Below are positions 21,000-34,199 of a stretch of 64,000 nucleotides of DNA, in pieces (within the stretch, counting starts at the first letter, position 1; the number at the start of each line of letters is the position of its first letter). The notes below the pieces were generated by a model. That model was given only the letters and a program-made list of their open reading frames with translations, searched no databases and had not been told where the DNA came from. The DNA comes from Doris montereyensis (Eukaryota > Mollusca > Gastropoda > Nudibranchia > Dorididae): contig JAXRKP010000433.1 in NCBI GenBank assembly GCA_037039925.1, positions 245,927 to 309,926 of the forward strand, in the 5' to 3' direction. A program made the translations under genes and the position numbers.

Positions 21000-23760
21000 A
21001 ACAATGAAATGATGCGCTTACCACGAGAGCGTGAGTACCAAAACAGTCCTCACTCACGTACCAAAAAAACGGTACTCACTCACGTACCAAAACGGTACTC
21101 GATTCGTCAATAATCGGCAACAGATCTGATACTAATGACGAATAGCATTTTTTCTCTTTCAGGTATTCGTCATAATGACGAAGTCACTTTGGTGAAAAAA
21201 ACTAAGCTTGATGACCTCTTCTTGCCTTTTGTTTTCCCAGTGACTGAGTGACAAATCTTTTCACGCATGTGTGTATGTGTGCGTGGCATCTAGAGTCAGG
21301 TCGCCGGTACTCACACACGCCCACCTCTCGCACACTTCGTGCTTTTGTGTCGATTGTTACCGAAATTACGCTGTTTTCCCGCCACCACGATCGCACATAC
21401 GCAGTTATCCTTTCCCTTCGTTTCCTACCTATTTTTGAGACGACACGTCCTTATCTGCTATGTTTTTTTACAAGAAAATCTTTGCGAATCGAGAAGTAAG
21501 TAAGAACATCCGCCATTTTTATTTTTCGCTAGTGGGCCCTGTAACTTTACTTAGTGATATGGAATTATGGGAATAATTCTATATTTAGTTTTTGTTGTTG
21601 AGAATGACTGGAAAATCCCTTCTATATTTAACTGTGCCTTGGAATGCCGCGTGTTTGTAGCTATTATGCTGTTTATGGGAGTGTGCGAAAGGGGGATCAG
21701 TTTTCTATAGGAGTGCCACTAGTCGCACAGCGCCCAACTCTCACTCATGTTTGAGTAAATTGAGTAGTAAAGCATAATACGATGCTGACTACAGCTATTT
21801 TTTGTGGGTTTTTTAAACTACATTTTGCTGAGAGAGAGAAAGAGAGTTCATATTATAATTTTTGAGTAACAAAACTGATTAACAAATCTTTCACTTTCAG
21901 AAATGACTTCAACTATAAAATCTCGCCTAAAGAATATAAAATATTCTGAGTTGGTGAGAAAGACAGTGAATTTTGTGAATGGATTGGCTGCGATTGTGGG
22001 AGGTGGTTTCACATAGGTTGTCTGAAGGATGCAAGTTTGCAAGGGATGAGCATGAATGAGATTGAAAAAATAACATGTTTGTGAAAGTTGTAAAGTATTA
22101 TCATAAATAAAATCATGACTTTTATATCCAACATTTGTTTCTCAGCTCTTCTGTTTTACACTACAGTGTGTGACTGCTGGTGCTGTCTGTGCGACATCAT
22201 GTGTTTTAATTAAGGTGTCAGAGAGTGAGTGGGTAACTGCTGGCGCTAGCTGTGTGACATGAGTAAATTAATTGTGAGTAAATTAATTGTGCGAGGGTTA
22301 CAGAACTGTTTTGGGGATGAGTTAGCCATTGTTAGCAATGAAACTCTCAAAGCTTTTAACTGAGCTAAATTGTATCAAAACTTTGGATTCGATCATAAAT
22401 CGGGGTCATTTACAGTGGACTTTGAGACTGTGCGAGTGCCGGAGCACAGGCTGTGCGACTTCAGGCAACTCTCAAGTTTGCTGTGCGAGACGGGGGGAAC
22501 CATATTGGTCGTGCGGAAGAGGGCCGTGTGCGAAAGTCAATCACACAATGGGCTCGACACGCCACTTCTCGCTCAGGAAAAGATAACTCTTAAACATAGT
22601 AGCATCAAATTCAGGATCAAGCACAAAGAGCGTAAGTTACAAGAGTGACATGCCCCTTCCGACGGTTAGTGTGCGAGTGCTGGCGACTTCACTCTAGATC
22701 AACGGCAACTAGATTTATGTGTACACATACAGATAACAATGGAAACAATTTTGGCTGTCTCGGCTCTGGTCACTCTGGAAGTCAGTCACTCTCGATTCGA
22801 AGTCTCAATCCGACAGATTCTTTTCTATGCCTCACTGACTGCCGAAGTCTCTCATAAGTGTCAGATCGACGGAGATGACCTAAATCTGTCACATACAGTG
22901 TATACAATACAGTAGTCAATTTAAAACCGCTACAACCTCTAATTAAACAGGCCCTACTTAACAGTACTAGATCTAGATCTGTTCTGAAGATCATGTGGAA
23001 TCTAGCTCTACATCTAGTCTAGACTAGATCTTCCAGATATTAGAGTCGCACTCGAGATCCTAATTAAACATATTTATCAGTCAATCAATAAGTAAGAGAA
23101 AATGATAGCATCGTGTACAGAATTTCGAAACCATCACATCATCATAATTCCACGTATGATAGTTTAGGAGAAGTGTCAGTGTAAGACTAGACTACGCGTG
23201 TGTAACTTTTAAAGCGCTTCACTTCAGCGGTTCGTGCACTTGTGTCGGATCTGATCTAAGGATCCCGATATGAGTTTGAGTGATTGGGTGTAATTCTAAA
23301 TATAGTAACATAATATTTCCGATTTTCCATCGTACTGAGTCATGATGAATTATGATGTAAAAGTTAGTTCACACTCACACTAATGATACGATATGATGTC
23401 TCATGTTTAATGAGGGTGAGGATTTGATGAGATGGGTTCTGATTTGTTTCAGATCAGATAAACGGCTTGTCCAAATTGTGATTTTGGTTTGAGTAAAATT
23501 AAAGGCTTTCATTACTTTCAAGCTACCGCTGGGTTAATCCCTCTCCCACACAAGCACTGGCAAAATTGCAAAGCGAATACGATTACAAACTTCATTATGT
23601 CTGCTCATCTGAAAGGATCAACCACCTTACAATACTATGGAGGCTCAGGATCAAGACGTTCCTTGCACTGTGCATGTGGTGACAGACTCGTCCCTAAAAA
23701 TGTCATTAGTGTCAGTGGGCCCCATAGAAATATATTTAAGTATTATATTTTTAAAATATA
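21000..23760. other. Mostly unassigned sequence
   Basis: Apart from the PHD-like relic no exon was recognised. Between about 22940 and 23060 the words CTAGATCT and TCTAGA are strikingly dense. AGATCTAG-type words are also scattered elsewhere (26210, 57660). Confidence 0.4.
21968..22084 (+). pseudogene. PHD-finger-like relic
   Basis: One frame reads EFCEWIGCDCGRWFHIGCLK and ends with NEIEKITC. Trp-x2-Cys-x-Cys-x2-Trp-Phe-His-x2-Cys is the second half of a PHD zinc finger. The final Cys pair (CESC) is visible only after a one-base shift, and a stop lies just upstream, so the piece is broken. It may be a dead exon or a transposon-borne domain. Confidence 0.45.
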
Positions 23761-23763
23761 TCA

Positions 23764-23880
23764 TGGTGGGCCCACATGCAATGCCGGATTAAGGCCCTGT
23801 TGGCCCTAAGCCACACTGTCATAGAGGGTCTGAAAATACAGATATGTTCACTGATAAAAACAACATATTATTATTTTATT
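23764..23880. repeat. Dispersed repeat, partner at 62190-62310
   Basis: GATTAAGGCCCTGTTGGCCC and GAAAATACAGATATG recur at 62190 with the same spacing (GATTAAGGCTCTGCTGGCCC, GAGAATACAGATAT). Confidence 0.6.
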
Positions 23881-26572
23881 ACAAAAAGTTGGAAGGGAGT
23901 GGCCATATCTTTCCGTTTTATACAGGTTTCCGTTTTTAGACAGATTGAACTCTAGACAGTGGAAACTACATAATACTTACTATGTTATAATAATATTATG
24001 TAGATGCATAGAAAATGAGGAAATTAAAATAGTAAACAAGAAAAACCCAGTGACGTTATACATTCCGTTGTATGTAGATTGTGTGTGTGTGTGTGTGTGT
24101 GTGTGTTTGTGTGAGTGCGTATGTTTGTGTTCTAGTTGGAAGGAAAATGTCCGTTTAAGACAGGTCAACTGCTGTAAGTGAGCAAGTTTTATTTCCCGTT
24201 TCCGCGTTAGACATGTTTTCCGTTTTAGTCAAGTAGAAAATACATGTATGTTTAGCAATTTACCAAGCGGTCAGGGGCATTACGTTTTAGACAAGTTTCC
24301 GTATTGGACACGTTTCCGTTTTAGCAAGTTCGACTATACGATAAGATTACAGTAACTAGATTATAGCTTAGTGCGCTTTTGCGACTGCACATTCGGCAAT
24401 AAATTGTGTTAAGTCAATAGTATGAAGCAAATCGCTTCCAGTGCAGAGATGTGTCAGTACCAGGTATACCAAGACGTTGTTGACATATTGTTGATCATTG
24501 AACACCTTGACGAAAAAGAGACTCCAGTAGTGTGCATCATTTGAAACATCACCTTGGCACTTCCAGTTGGTACTATTTTATCGGGTCTCTGCTCGTCACA
24601 CCAACACATAAATTGACGAAATTCTGCTAGGGAGTCGGAAGACAAGAACATACACCAAGAAGTTTTTGAAATTTTGATATTTTCATACTCAATCAGAACA
24701 CTAAACATCTGTTTCAGTTGATCGACCATAGCATAAAAGGTGTGACCTAGGCCACCTTATCTATCTAGATAGAATCTAGCATATCCCGTAAAATCTAAAG
24801 GCCCACATATATACGTTGGGACCCAGGTTTGAATATACAATTTGCAAAACGGACGAAATTCCCAGTGTGTGTGGGCAAAATTTTGCAAATCATCTAGGTG
24901 CTGGCCCGAGGCCTGTCGTGAGTTTTCTGGATGATCCTAATTTTTTCGCCTTCGATTGGAGGCCAGAGGGAGTGGCGGAGGAAAAAAGCAGACAAAAATT
25001 TTCGTCTTTTGTTTTTTTTACTTCAGATTCTTAATCAGCGTCAAATTTACTGTAGGTGTGATACCGAAAGCCATGTGTCTACTTGAAAAATTGTTGAAAT
25101 TGGGAAAAAAAATATTTTGATCAACGTAAATAAATCTCTAATCTGGTATGGGAAAAAGAGGGAGGGGGAGCGGACCACCGCCATCACCAAAATTCCATTC
25201 ATAGTTTGACACTATAATTGATGTGACAGGTGTCAGGTGTTGGTGACGTAGTTCATTTTTGTGGCAAGAAACCTCAAAGTAGCTGTGAGGCTCTCATGAG
25301 GAGAAATGGCCTTTCTCATCACTGTGTTCTCTTTTGTAATAAGGGGTGCAATGAGCGACAGAAGCTCCGTGTCTTCATCCATTCTTAGGTAGTTGTGGAA
25401 GTCACTTGAATAGAGAGATCATTGAGCAATTTTGTGTGCATACATCTATCACGCTGAAGCAGACATTGCTTAAACCACAAAGTTCTGTTTCTTTTGTCTT
25501 GTTTATTTTTTTCTTTATAATAGAATAAATAATAAGTCCACAGATTTCTTTTTCTCTCTCAGTCGCCATATGGCTTCACTATCACTTTCAATCTTTAAAA
25601 AAATTCAACAATCGAAAAAAGGGTTATGCCACGGCACGTTACAAAAAAAGAAGAAGAAAAAAGAAGAAATCAATAAATTAAATACTTATAAAGACTCTGT
25701 AGGAACAATTATAGTTATAGTCAATGATTATGCCACTGCGTGTAACAAAAAAAATGAAATACGTAATATATAAAGATCATGTGAGTGGGTGAAGAGAGCG
25801 TCAAGATGAAAATACGGTACCGTAATAATTGATTGCAGCTAGGTGAGAGGTGGAATGCAGTGCGCACCAACATTTACCGTGGTCGCGGATGGCGCGTGTG
25901 TGGGCAAAAATTACAACCAAACAAATCTAGGTGGTGGCCCGGGTTCTCGCCTGGAGCCATTGATGCCAACGTGTACGCCCTGCTTAAGAAGTACCGCATG
26001 CTCGCGATAGACATGGATTATACCGATATTGGACGCAAATGGGAGTTGGCCATAATTCTTCAGTTTAGGTACAGTAGACTTGACTATTGATCGATAAAAT
26101 AAATAATGTGGAAGCGAGAATCTATGATTTAGATATTTAGGATTTAGAAAATCATGAATAGAAACATGCTGCATGCTTCCCCGTCCCGGTCACTACCAGT
26201 ACCACTATGCGTAGATTCTACATCTAACTGGATCAGGATCAATATATTCTAGCTCTAGAATCTAGATGCTCCACATTTCAACGTAATTTATTTGAGTGTC
26301 CAATTAGACGGGAGGTGTTTGCAATGGCGAATCGAGTGGCCTAGCGACCAGCCTATACTTGGCCTAGATCTACACAGCTGGCCTTATTCGCGTTCTCTCG
26401 CCAGGCCGGTGAACAGGCTCGTAGATAAGTAGGCTTCGGTGTGACTTTTGCTGGCCCGTAGTATGAGTTACACAGATAAAATGGTTGTGAAATTTGGTGT
26501 GCGAAATTTGCTACGGTTCATCTCTATGTAAATAAAAATTTATCAAGATTGGACTCACTTCATAAAATTTAA
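23881..26572. other. Unassigned stretch
   Basis: No exon was recognised. A short motif (GTGTGTGGGCAAAA followed by AATCATCTAGGTGCTGGCCC) near 24870 recurs loosely near 25900 (GTGTGGGCAAAAATTAC, AATCTAGGTGGTGGCCC), hinting at a dispersed element. Confidence 0.35.
24078..24116. repeat. (GT)n microsatellite
   Basis: A short GT run with T and A interruptions at its right end. Confidence 0.9.
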
Positions 26573-26651
26573 AGTGAAAAACGACAATAAATGACAACTC
26601 CACCGATATAGACTTTATTGTTGGAGTTGTCATCTATTGTCGTTTTTCACT
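26573..26651. repeat. Hairpin with 30-bp arms (29 of 30 paired), 19-nt loop
   Basis: The left arm AGTGAAAAACGACAATAAAT plus GACAACTCCA pairs with the right arm TGGAGTTGTC plus ATCTATTGTCGTTTTTCACT; a single A/G difference is the only mismatch. It may be a miniature foldback element. The size is also that of a pre-miRNA, but the near-perfect arms fit a mobile palindrome better. Confidence 0.85.
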
Positions 26652-26929
26652 GTGGCTCCTTTAAATAACAATATATTCACAAAATTTAGACAACCTGCTG
26701 AGGGTTCCATTTATTCATTTTTTGAGTCATTTGTTACTAGAGACAAGAAAGCAGATTACCGATTGTCTCAAAGTTTGCAGACTCTCCTTACCCCGCTTTC
26801 CGAGTCTCCGGTAGATAAAATAACACGGGATACCATTAATTCAATTCAATACTTTTTATTGTCCAAATATGCACATCGTTTTGTCAGTTACAGAAACAAG
26901 AAAAACCAAAAACAATTTATACACCCTGA

Positions 26930-27059
<130 letters not shown>

Positions 27060-27924
27060 CATATATATACCTATACATACATACATATAATATTATATCA
27101 ATAATGTTTAAATATAACAGAGACAATATCAATTGGAATAAAACAAAACAGAACATTGTGAAAAGTCAATATTGGCATTAACATTAACACAAAACAGAAT
27201 AATGATTTGCATAGACGAAACTCTCTACAAGAGGCTAATAAACGTTGGCATAAATGAATTCTTGTATCTTTCGCGTTTGCATCTTAAAGGAATGGGGCGT
27301 TTTAATCTATTTGAGAAACGAATTTGGTCAAAAAGGCGACGGGACGTGTCTTGTTTTATGGACAAAATCTTTCTTTGACAAACTTATAAAAAGGCAATCA
27401 AAATCAAAGAAGGTTGCTTTACAAATCCTTTCCGCTTTCTTAATGAAATTAAATTAATAGTAGTAGCAGTACCAGTCCAAACGGATGTAGAATAAATTAT
27501 ATAGTCATAAATTATGCGATCTAACAGCAGGCCAATCGAATTTCGGCATTCGTGCTCAAAGTCAAACGACCCCTACCGAGAAGAAGGTAATAGGTCTAAT
27601 TCTGTCGAGACTCAGAAATGCCATAGCAAAAACCAGGCTTGGGGCTCGTTTTCGTGAAGAGCAAGGACAAGTATCGTTTCTGACGTGTTTGAGCGCTCGA
27701 TATTGTCAGTTTCAGTTTCAGTTTCAGTCTCAAGGCGGGTTCGATCAAGAGAATCAAGGCCTTGAGACAACTCATTCGTTCCCGCCATGCCTGTTTTGCG
27801 AAGTGCACGTATCGCGTCATGTTGATCGGGGTTACCCGTAAAGCCCCCCCACCCCCTTTATACGTACAGTTGGTTCATCGACAAATTGTACGATATCGAA
27901 AAAATGGCGGTGATCCTGTCAACA

Positions 27925-27999
27925 TTCTCGTTGTATAAAGCCCACGCAGACTTAGAGATGAAACCCTCACGTCGACTGTTTTGAACCCATTGACGAGAT
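27925..27999 (-). CDS. Possible second exon of a THAP-domain protein
   Basis: A good acceptor (AAATCACCAACAG) is followed by SRQWVQNSRREGFISKSAWA and LYNENV. The pattern (R)xxQWVxNSRREx...K...LY is that of the middle of THAP domains, with the invariant Trp. The end is uncertain: the donor may be GTTGAC, and the open frame runs on to 27858 without the expected Cys-x2-His. It could be a relic instead of a live exon. Confidence 0.4.
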
Positions 28000-29025
28000 C
28001 TGTTGGTGATTTGAATGAGAAAATAAAAATAAACCAACAAATTCATAAAGTTGAATTGTTAGCTTGATGATTTGTCTTGCTTCCTTACAGTACATTTATC
28101 AATATCACCATCATAGCTACATAATTTACTATAACTTTCCTAAATTTAAAGAACAATCGTTTATCTTCTAATCGTGACGTGTCCCCCTTAGGAAATCTCA
28201 GTATATTATATATAATACATGTAATATATATTATAATAATTTTTTTTTAGATAAAAGCGATTCCAGGCAGAGGGAAAATGTTGTTTGTTTGTTTTTAAAC
28301 TTTCGGTAATATTTTGGTATAGTTCAGATAGTTTAAAGTATGTTATGTGTCATTATTTCTTTTGACAATCATGTCAGTTCTTCCCTTTATTCTTGTTTCT
28401 TACTTCGGTTATTTTGTTCTAATTAAACATAGGAATAATCTTTGTTTCTCTATTGACCGTTTATACTGACTCATCATATTATGCTTTCTTTTTTTCCTTT
28501 TTTTCATCTGTCTACCACACACACACACACATTAAACACACACGTGTACATACACATTTATTGCTAACGTAGAATGATTGAAAGTCTCCATGTTATTATT
28601 AGACTATGTAGACGTGTGTGGTAGAAATGCTGGGTTTTTACTTTGATAAGATGAGCATTAGAAACACATGAATGAAATGTTGTAAAAATAATTCGTTTTT
28701 CGGAAGAAATTATTATTATTTCTTACTACAATATTACTATGATCATGACTAATATTATATAATATTCATAATGTTGCTGTTATTATTGTTGTTATTGCTA
28801 CTATCATTATTATTCTACTGTCCATTTCATCAAATTGTTGTGATTTATACTGTATACATAATAATATATTGTACTAGATCTACTTTTTTATAGTTACTTA
28901 CTTTTTCAATATTTTTAATTTTGTGTTTGTACATAGATCTAATTAACGTTTCTTCAGCCCCTTAGACTTAGAGCTATGGATTGTGCGCTTTATAAATGTT
29001 TTATTACATTACATCACATGACATA

Positions 29026-29256
29026 GTGAACGAATGTCGGAGTAGATTGTCTGTTGAATGTCTATTCATAATAATCTAATTGTACTAGCCTACTATTATT
29101 CGTGTATCTTGTGTGCCGGCAGTCTTCCGGAATAGAAATAGACGAGACGAGTGAGCGAATGGCAGAGTAGTTGTCTTTTGAAGTTGAATGTCTATTCATA
29201 ATAATCTAATTGTACTAGATCTACTTTTATTCGTGTATCTTGTGTGCCGGTAGTTT
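29026..29256. repeat. Tandem duplication, two units of about 120 bp
   Basis: GAATGTCTATTCATAATAAT followed by CTAATTGTACTAG and TTCGTGTATCTTGTGTGCCG occurs twice with small indels. Confidence 0.85.
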
Positions 29257-29300
29257 AAACATTAACTGTGTATAATCAGTATAGCTGACTGTTGAGAAAG

Positions 29301-29449
<149 letters not shown>

Positions 29450-30857
29450 AAGGGAGAGAGAAGGCCAACTTACTACATTCTATGCTGCAATAATGCTAGT
29501 GCTGTGCTCTAGTGCTAAGCAGCTGGCCGGCCGGCCTCCGCGAATCACCCGCGTTGACTCTCTGTCACTCAGTCCCGGTATAGGTAGTTCCACTGGAACT
29601 TCCAGGGTGTACCCCATGTAGTTTAAAGTTTAACACATCTATTTCAATTCGCATGATTGATACCCTGAGTAAAGTCAATAATTTACTGTACACGACGACC
29701 TACAAAGGGACTCTGAGCTCTCAAACAGATCATTTCACATATCCAAGACGACATGTGATTTGTGACCAAAGAGAAAGTCAGTGATTGAAGTGTGTAGACT
29801 GCGACACTCTGTCTTACTATTTTATAGATGGATTTTGATGAAAGGCTAGCATTGAGAATGCGAGATGGGAGGAAGATGTGAAAAATCACTGTATTGCGTA
29901 AGGAGTTGGGGCTGTTTGGGAGAAAGAGGAGGACTGTTAATTTGAACTGTAGGAAGTGAACTACACAAATTAGAATGATGGTCACGTGTGATTTGTAATG
30001 GAGACGGAAGGGCGGCAGTCAAAGGGTAGAGAGCTAGGAACTCTCAGTATTATAGGTAGTTCCAGGTAGAGAGGTAGTGTTGAAAAGAGTGAAAAGCGTT
30101 TGCCGAGGAGGGGTGTTAGATCTGGAATTGACAGCGCCGCCGCAACTGGGGTGGTAAGCACTCGTGAAAGCAATAAAAAAGGAAGGCCCTTTTTTTCCAT
30201 CTTGAGCTGTGGTCACAGAATTAGTGAGAGGCTATTGAACATTCGCCGTAGTATTTACGTCGGCCGGTTGCTTTAATTAGATGTGATGATAAAAAGATCG
30301 ACTTAACCAAAATAAATAAATGTCAGTCATTGAAGCTATTACATACTAAACCGTGTTTAACACAACCAGCCACACCCATCTTGAATTCACTGGAGCGAAG
30401 CTTGATTTAATTTGTGCACCGTTGTCGATTATTCACATGTATTTTATTTGGTTAAAGTAATATCCAATGTAGGGTTAGAACAAGGTATAAATAGTAGATA
30501 TACAATATTGACTTTAATCGACAAAAGTTGGTCACACTTGATATAAACTGGTAAAGAAATGCAGATAACGGGGTGCCGCTCGGAGGACACGTTTTGCAAA
30601 AGTCAGACGCCAATTGGCGTCCATAGCAGCTCCAGAGGATATGTTATTGTTAACGTCGTCCAAAAAATGTAACTATGTTTCATGCATCAACTGCTACTGC
30701 ATCTATTTCTCCTCCCGTTATAAAGTTACGTTACCTACACATTCCACACCTTAGATGGCCGTACATGGAGCCTTCTTCCTCTGTATAGCTGGCACTGGCG
30801 CCAGTGGTAGGCCTACTGGTATTGGTAACCGAGTGATATGTTGTTAATGTTATACTA

Positions 30858-32120
30858 CAGTGGAACACGTTTAAACCGAAAACGGTTAAACCAAAAAGAT
30901 CGATAAACCGAAAGGATTTGGAATCCCCGATCTTTTCTTCTCTTTGTCTTTGTTAAATAAATAGCGATAAACCGAAATGGCCCTACCGCTAAGCCGAAAT
31001 AAAAATTCACTGAGTTGCGGTCCAAAAAGTCAACCTACCTACAACTTTGCCGTGCTAGTTCAAGACATCCAAGAAGGCTACAATTACTAGGCTATATACT
31101 ATACATGTGTACAATCACACGCAAGAGAGAGAAGTGGGGGGGGGTGAGATGGGTGGCGTGATGCTACGGTCAATGGCTGTTGCACAGTGCGCGAGAGTGC
31201 GAGAGGCAAATTATCCGCGTGTCACTGATCAGTGATCGTCATAGGCTGGTTCACTGCACTGTCACTGATTACGGCCACACGCGACGGCATTCCATCACGA
31301 ATGTGTAAGTACTGTAACTGTAAGCGGTGTGTATGCGAGTGTACACCGTGCGTGTTGACGATTGTAATTTCTTCCTTTCCACAATCGAATCTTCAGCCAC
31401 GCGGATGTTTCTTGCTTTGCTCTTCGGTACCACTACAACCTGTGACTATAAATTCCATCCATAATTACGAAAATCATGTCGAAAAGAAAGCACAATGCGT
31501 ATACCCTGCAGTTTAAGCAACAGTTGATTAAAAAGGTTGACGGGGGAAACCGAGTAAAAGTGAGATATGCCGGAAACTTGGAATTCCGAATTCTACACTC
31601 TCGACCATAATGGCTAAGAGGAAGCAGATAGAAAACAAGGCTAGCAGCAGCACATTCTTTCAGCCTGCAACTCAGAAGATGAAGAAGTGCAGCCACGAAA
31701 ACGTTGAGGCGGCGCTTTTTATATGGTTTACTAGTGCTCGAAACCTAAATGTTCCTATATCAATATCAGGACCTATTCTAATGGAGAAAGCGTTGATGAT
31801 TGCCGAAGAACTGAACAGCGATTTCGAGCTCAACACTGGCTGGCTTGAACGATTTAAACAGAGAAGGGGGATTTCTTTCCGTAACAAAAAAACAAAAACA
31901 ACTAAACATACATGAAGATAAACGTGCATCATACATATGATCCACGGCAGGCCACGCCGTGTACATGACGTCAAGGGAGACAACTCTAGAAATATTTTTA
32001 TACATTATTACTTCCCTTTACCGAACGTCATTTCTGAGGGACTAGCGCTAAACCGAAAAGACCTCTAAACCGAAATGCATTGACCGGTCCCGTCACTTTC
32101 GGTTTAAACGTGTTCCACTG
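30858..32120. mobile_element. Tigger/pogo-like DNA transposon, decayed
   Basis: Terminal inverted repeats CAGTGGAACACGTTTAAACC (30858 onward) and the matching right end TTTAAACGTGTTCCACTG (to 32120) delimit 1263 bp. TA lies before the left end and TTA after the right, as expected for TA-targeting elements. Inside each end are repeated TAAACCGAAA words, three or four per side, likely subterminal transposase-binding sites. The insert encodes only the N-terminal DNA-binding part of a transposase, so it is non-autonomous. It lies between the two possible THAP exons. Confidence 0.85.
31476..31915 (+). pseudogene. Tigger/CENP-B-type DNA-binding region of the transposase
   Basis: It starts MSKRKHNAYTLQFKQQLIKK at 31476, a CENP-B N-terminal helix-turn-helix. 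A one-base break near 31545 shifts to the frame CRKLGIPNSTLSTIMAKRKQ, then ENVEAALFIWFTSARNLNVP, KALMIAEELNSDFE and GWLERFKQRRGISFR, the HTH_Tnp_Tc5 domain. A stop follows at 31913 and there is no DDE catalytic domain. In active Tigger elements the DDE nuclease follows immediately. Confidence 0.8.
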
Positions 32121-32424
32121 TTAGTTACTTATAGATGTCCATCCATTATTATACTTAATCTAATATTGTCTCTTTCAATCGTAGGCAGTTGGCAGGTACC
32201 GGTACTAGTTTTTACTACTGGTAGGTCTTAATTATTTCCCCTCCTTTTTTCACTTATCTTTTATCTTGCGGTTTCCTCTTAAATCAGCCTGAAATTAAAG
32301 TGAAATCACCGCAATTGTGAACGCGGTGAATTTAAATGAAACAAACAAAAAAATCTCTTTCAATAATTCTTTATAAATGCAATTAGCATGCATTATAGAG
32401 GATGATACAAACTTTGACTTGGAC

Positions 32425-32546
32425 TTATCTTTCATGTTGCATAGGAAATCTAAAGTATCCAAGGTCTGGTCTTTTTTACGAGAACTGCTGCAATTAATTG
32501 CGGAACACCGTTGAGACGTTGAAGCGAGTTTAGCCCGCGGCGCCAT
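32425..32546 (-). CDS. Possible first exon of a THAP-domain protein
   Basis: The exon starts AAAATGGCGCCGCGG, a typical start context, and reads MAPRAKLASTSQRCSAINCS and then SSRKKDQTL. CSAINCS looks like the first Cys pair of a THAP (C2CH) zinc domain. After residue 40 a weak donor (AA|GTCCAA) would join in phase with the exon at 27999, giving KDKSRQWVQNSRREG, where THAP proteins have an invariant Trp. The donor is poor and the typical SFFxFP stretch is not clear, so this is tentative. Confidence 0.35.
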
Positions 32547-32599
32547 TTTGAACAATTGTTTAACGCGCATGAAGGTGTTGGCCTAATTACATGTTTTGC

Positions 32600-33930
32600 A
32601 GCAAGTTTCATGGCTTGGTAGTTTATACGGTCTTTGGTTATACGCGTGACTGATACTAATACTAGTGATACATTGTATTGTGCCGCTAATTGTTTTATAG
32701 ATGATTCCGAGGCGACCTAAGTAATTACTAGGTCGCCTAGGGTGACCCCTATTGAATGAAGGGATATTTGCATTTGTCTCGTCTTTGTTCCTATGGGGCT
32801 ATAAATACTATAATATTATGTCATCATGACATTTCCTTCTTATCATTACATCTATTATTATTATTTCTTGTTATTAGTACATGTATCATCATAGTTATTG
32901 TTATCATGATTACTTTCATTATTACATTTTTTAAAAATATTATCAAGGACAGTGTCTTTGACTTAGATGTTAATACTGTCCCTGCTGTTGTAAAAGTATT
33001 ACACTATTACTCTCTGAGACCACCTGTTCCCCTCTTAGTTTAGCTACAATATATCTTTTCTTTGGGTTTCTCTTTTCCTTTGTTTTGGGGTTGTGTTGTT
33101 TTTGTTTCGGGTTGTTTGTTTGTTGTTGGGTTGTTTTTTTGTTTTTTTGGGGGGGGGGGGGGGGGTCTTTTGATGCTTGTTTGCAGTAATGAGTAAGTTG
33201 AGGAATTTATAGAATACGTGAACAATGTTGAAAATTACGTTACTGTGAGTAACATCTTTAGTGAAATAAAAAATAAAATGAGTGGGCCTTTGATTTTGGT
33301 GGCAGTTGATTAGTTCTCATATCATTTCATTTCCATCGTTCTTTTTTTTCTCTGTCTCACTGTCTGTCAGTGTCAGTCTCTCTCAGTCTGCATGTCTCTT
33401 TTGCTTTCTCTCTCGGTCTGTCTATAGACTATAGAATAGGTATTCTATCTTGGGTCAGCCTTTTACCGAACACTAATAATAATCTGTATTTGTGTATTAT
33501 GTATTACTACATTTATTACTTGTTGAGCCCGCCTCTGATGGGGTAGGTTCTGGATCTAGATATGTTCTACATCATGATTCTACTCACTCATGACAGGCTT
33601 GACCTTGAACTCGCTTATTTCACGTGTGTCTGTTCCTTTAGTCTAATGTCCCTTTTGTGTTACTGTTAGTAGTGTTAGTGTTAGGTCCCAGATCTCTTCT
33701 TGTTTTTCTTCTTTCCCCAAGATATGCTGCTCGTCTAGCTTTAGATTTAATACATTTAAAGTACATCCGTTATGCCAGGAGGTTTTGAATCGAGTATGTC
33801 TTTATCAGTTTGTCTCCTATTCGTAAAAAGTGACAATTTTGCTATTTAGCTCCTCACACTCACAGGTGCGGCTCATAAATGAAACTACATATTTAATTGA
33901 TTTTCGAATCAATGAAATAGGCACTTACTT
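32600..33930. other. Unassigned stretch
   Basis: AT-rich, with a G homopolymer at about 33150-33166 and T-rich low complexity. No exon was recognised. Confidence 0.4.
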
Positions 33931-34080
33931 TTGTTTGTTTCATTGAAATTTACCTTGTCCACCATTGTGGTGATCTCAGGATGAATTAAGAAGAAAAACA
34001 GCAAGATGAAAGATAAGTGAAAGAATGGCAAAAATAGCACATATCAGCAATGTCCGCCAATCGCCCGCGAGCACATGCAA
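33930..34080. repeat. SINE-like dispersed repeat, copy 3
   Basis: CATTGAAATTTACCTTGTCC, GTGGTGATCTCAGGATGAAT, AACAGCAAGATGAAAGATAA and GTCCGCCAATCGCCC follow the family order. Confidence 0.75.
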
Positions 34081-34199
34081 TCTACATATAATTTTGAGCA
34101 AGTATGCAAATTTTCAACGATTTTGGTTGCCGCATAAAAATCTGATTCAGCGTTACATGATACAATTTTTCGTCCATTAGACGTACAATAATAGATAAT

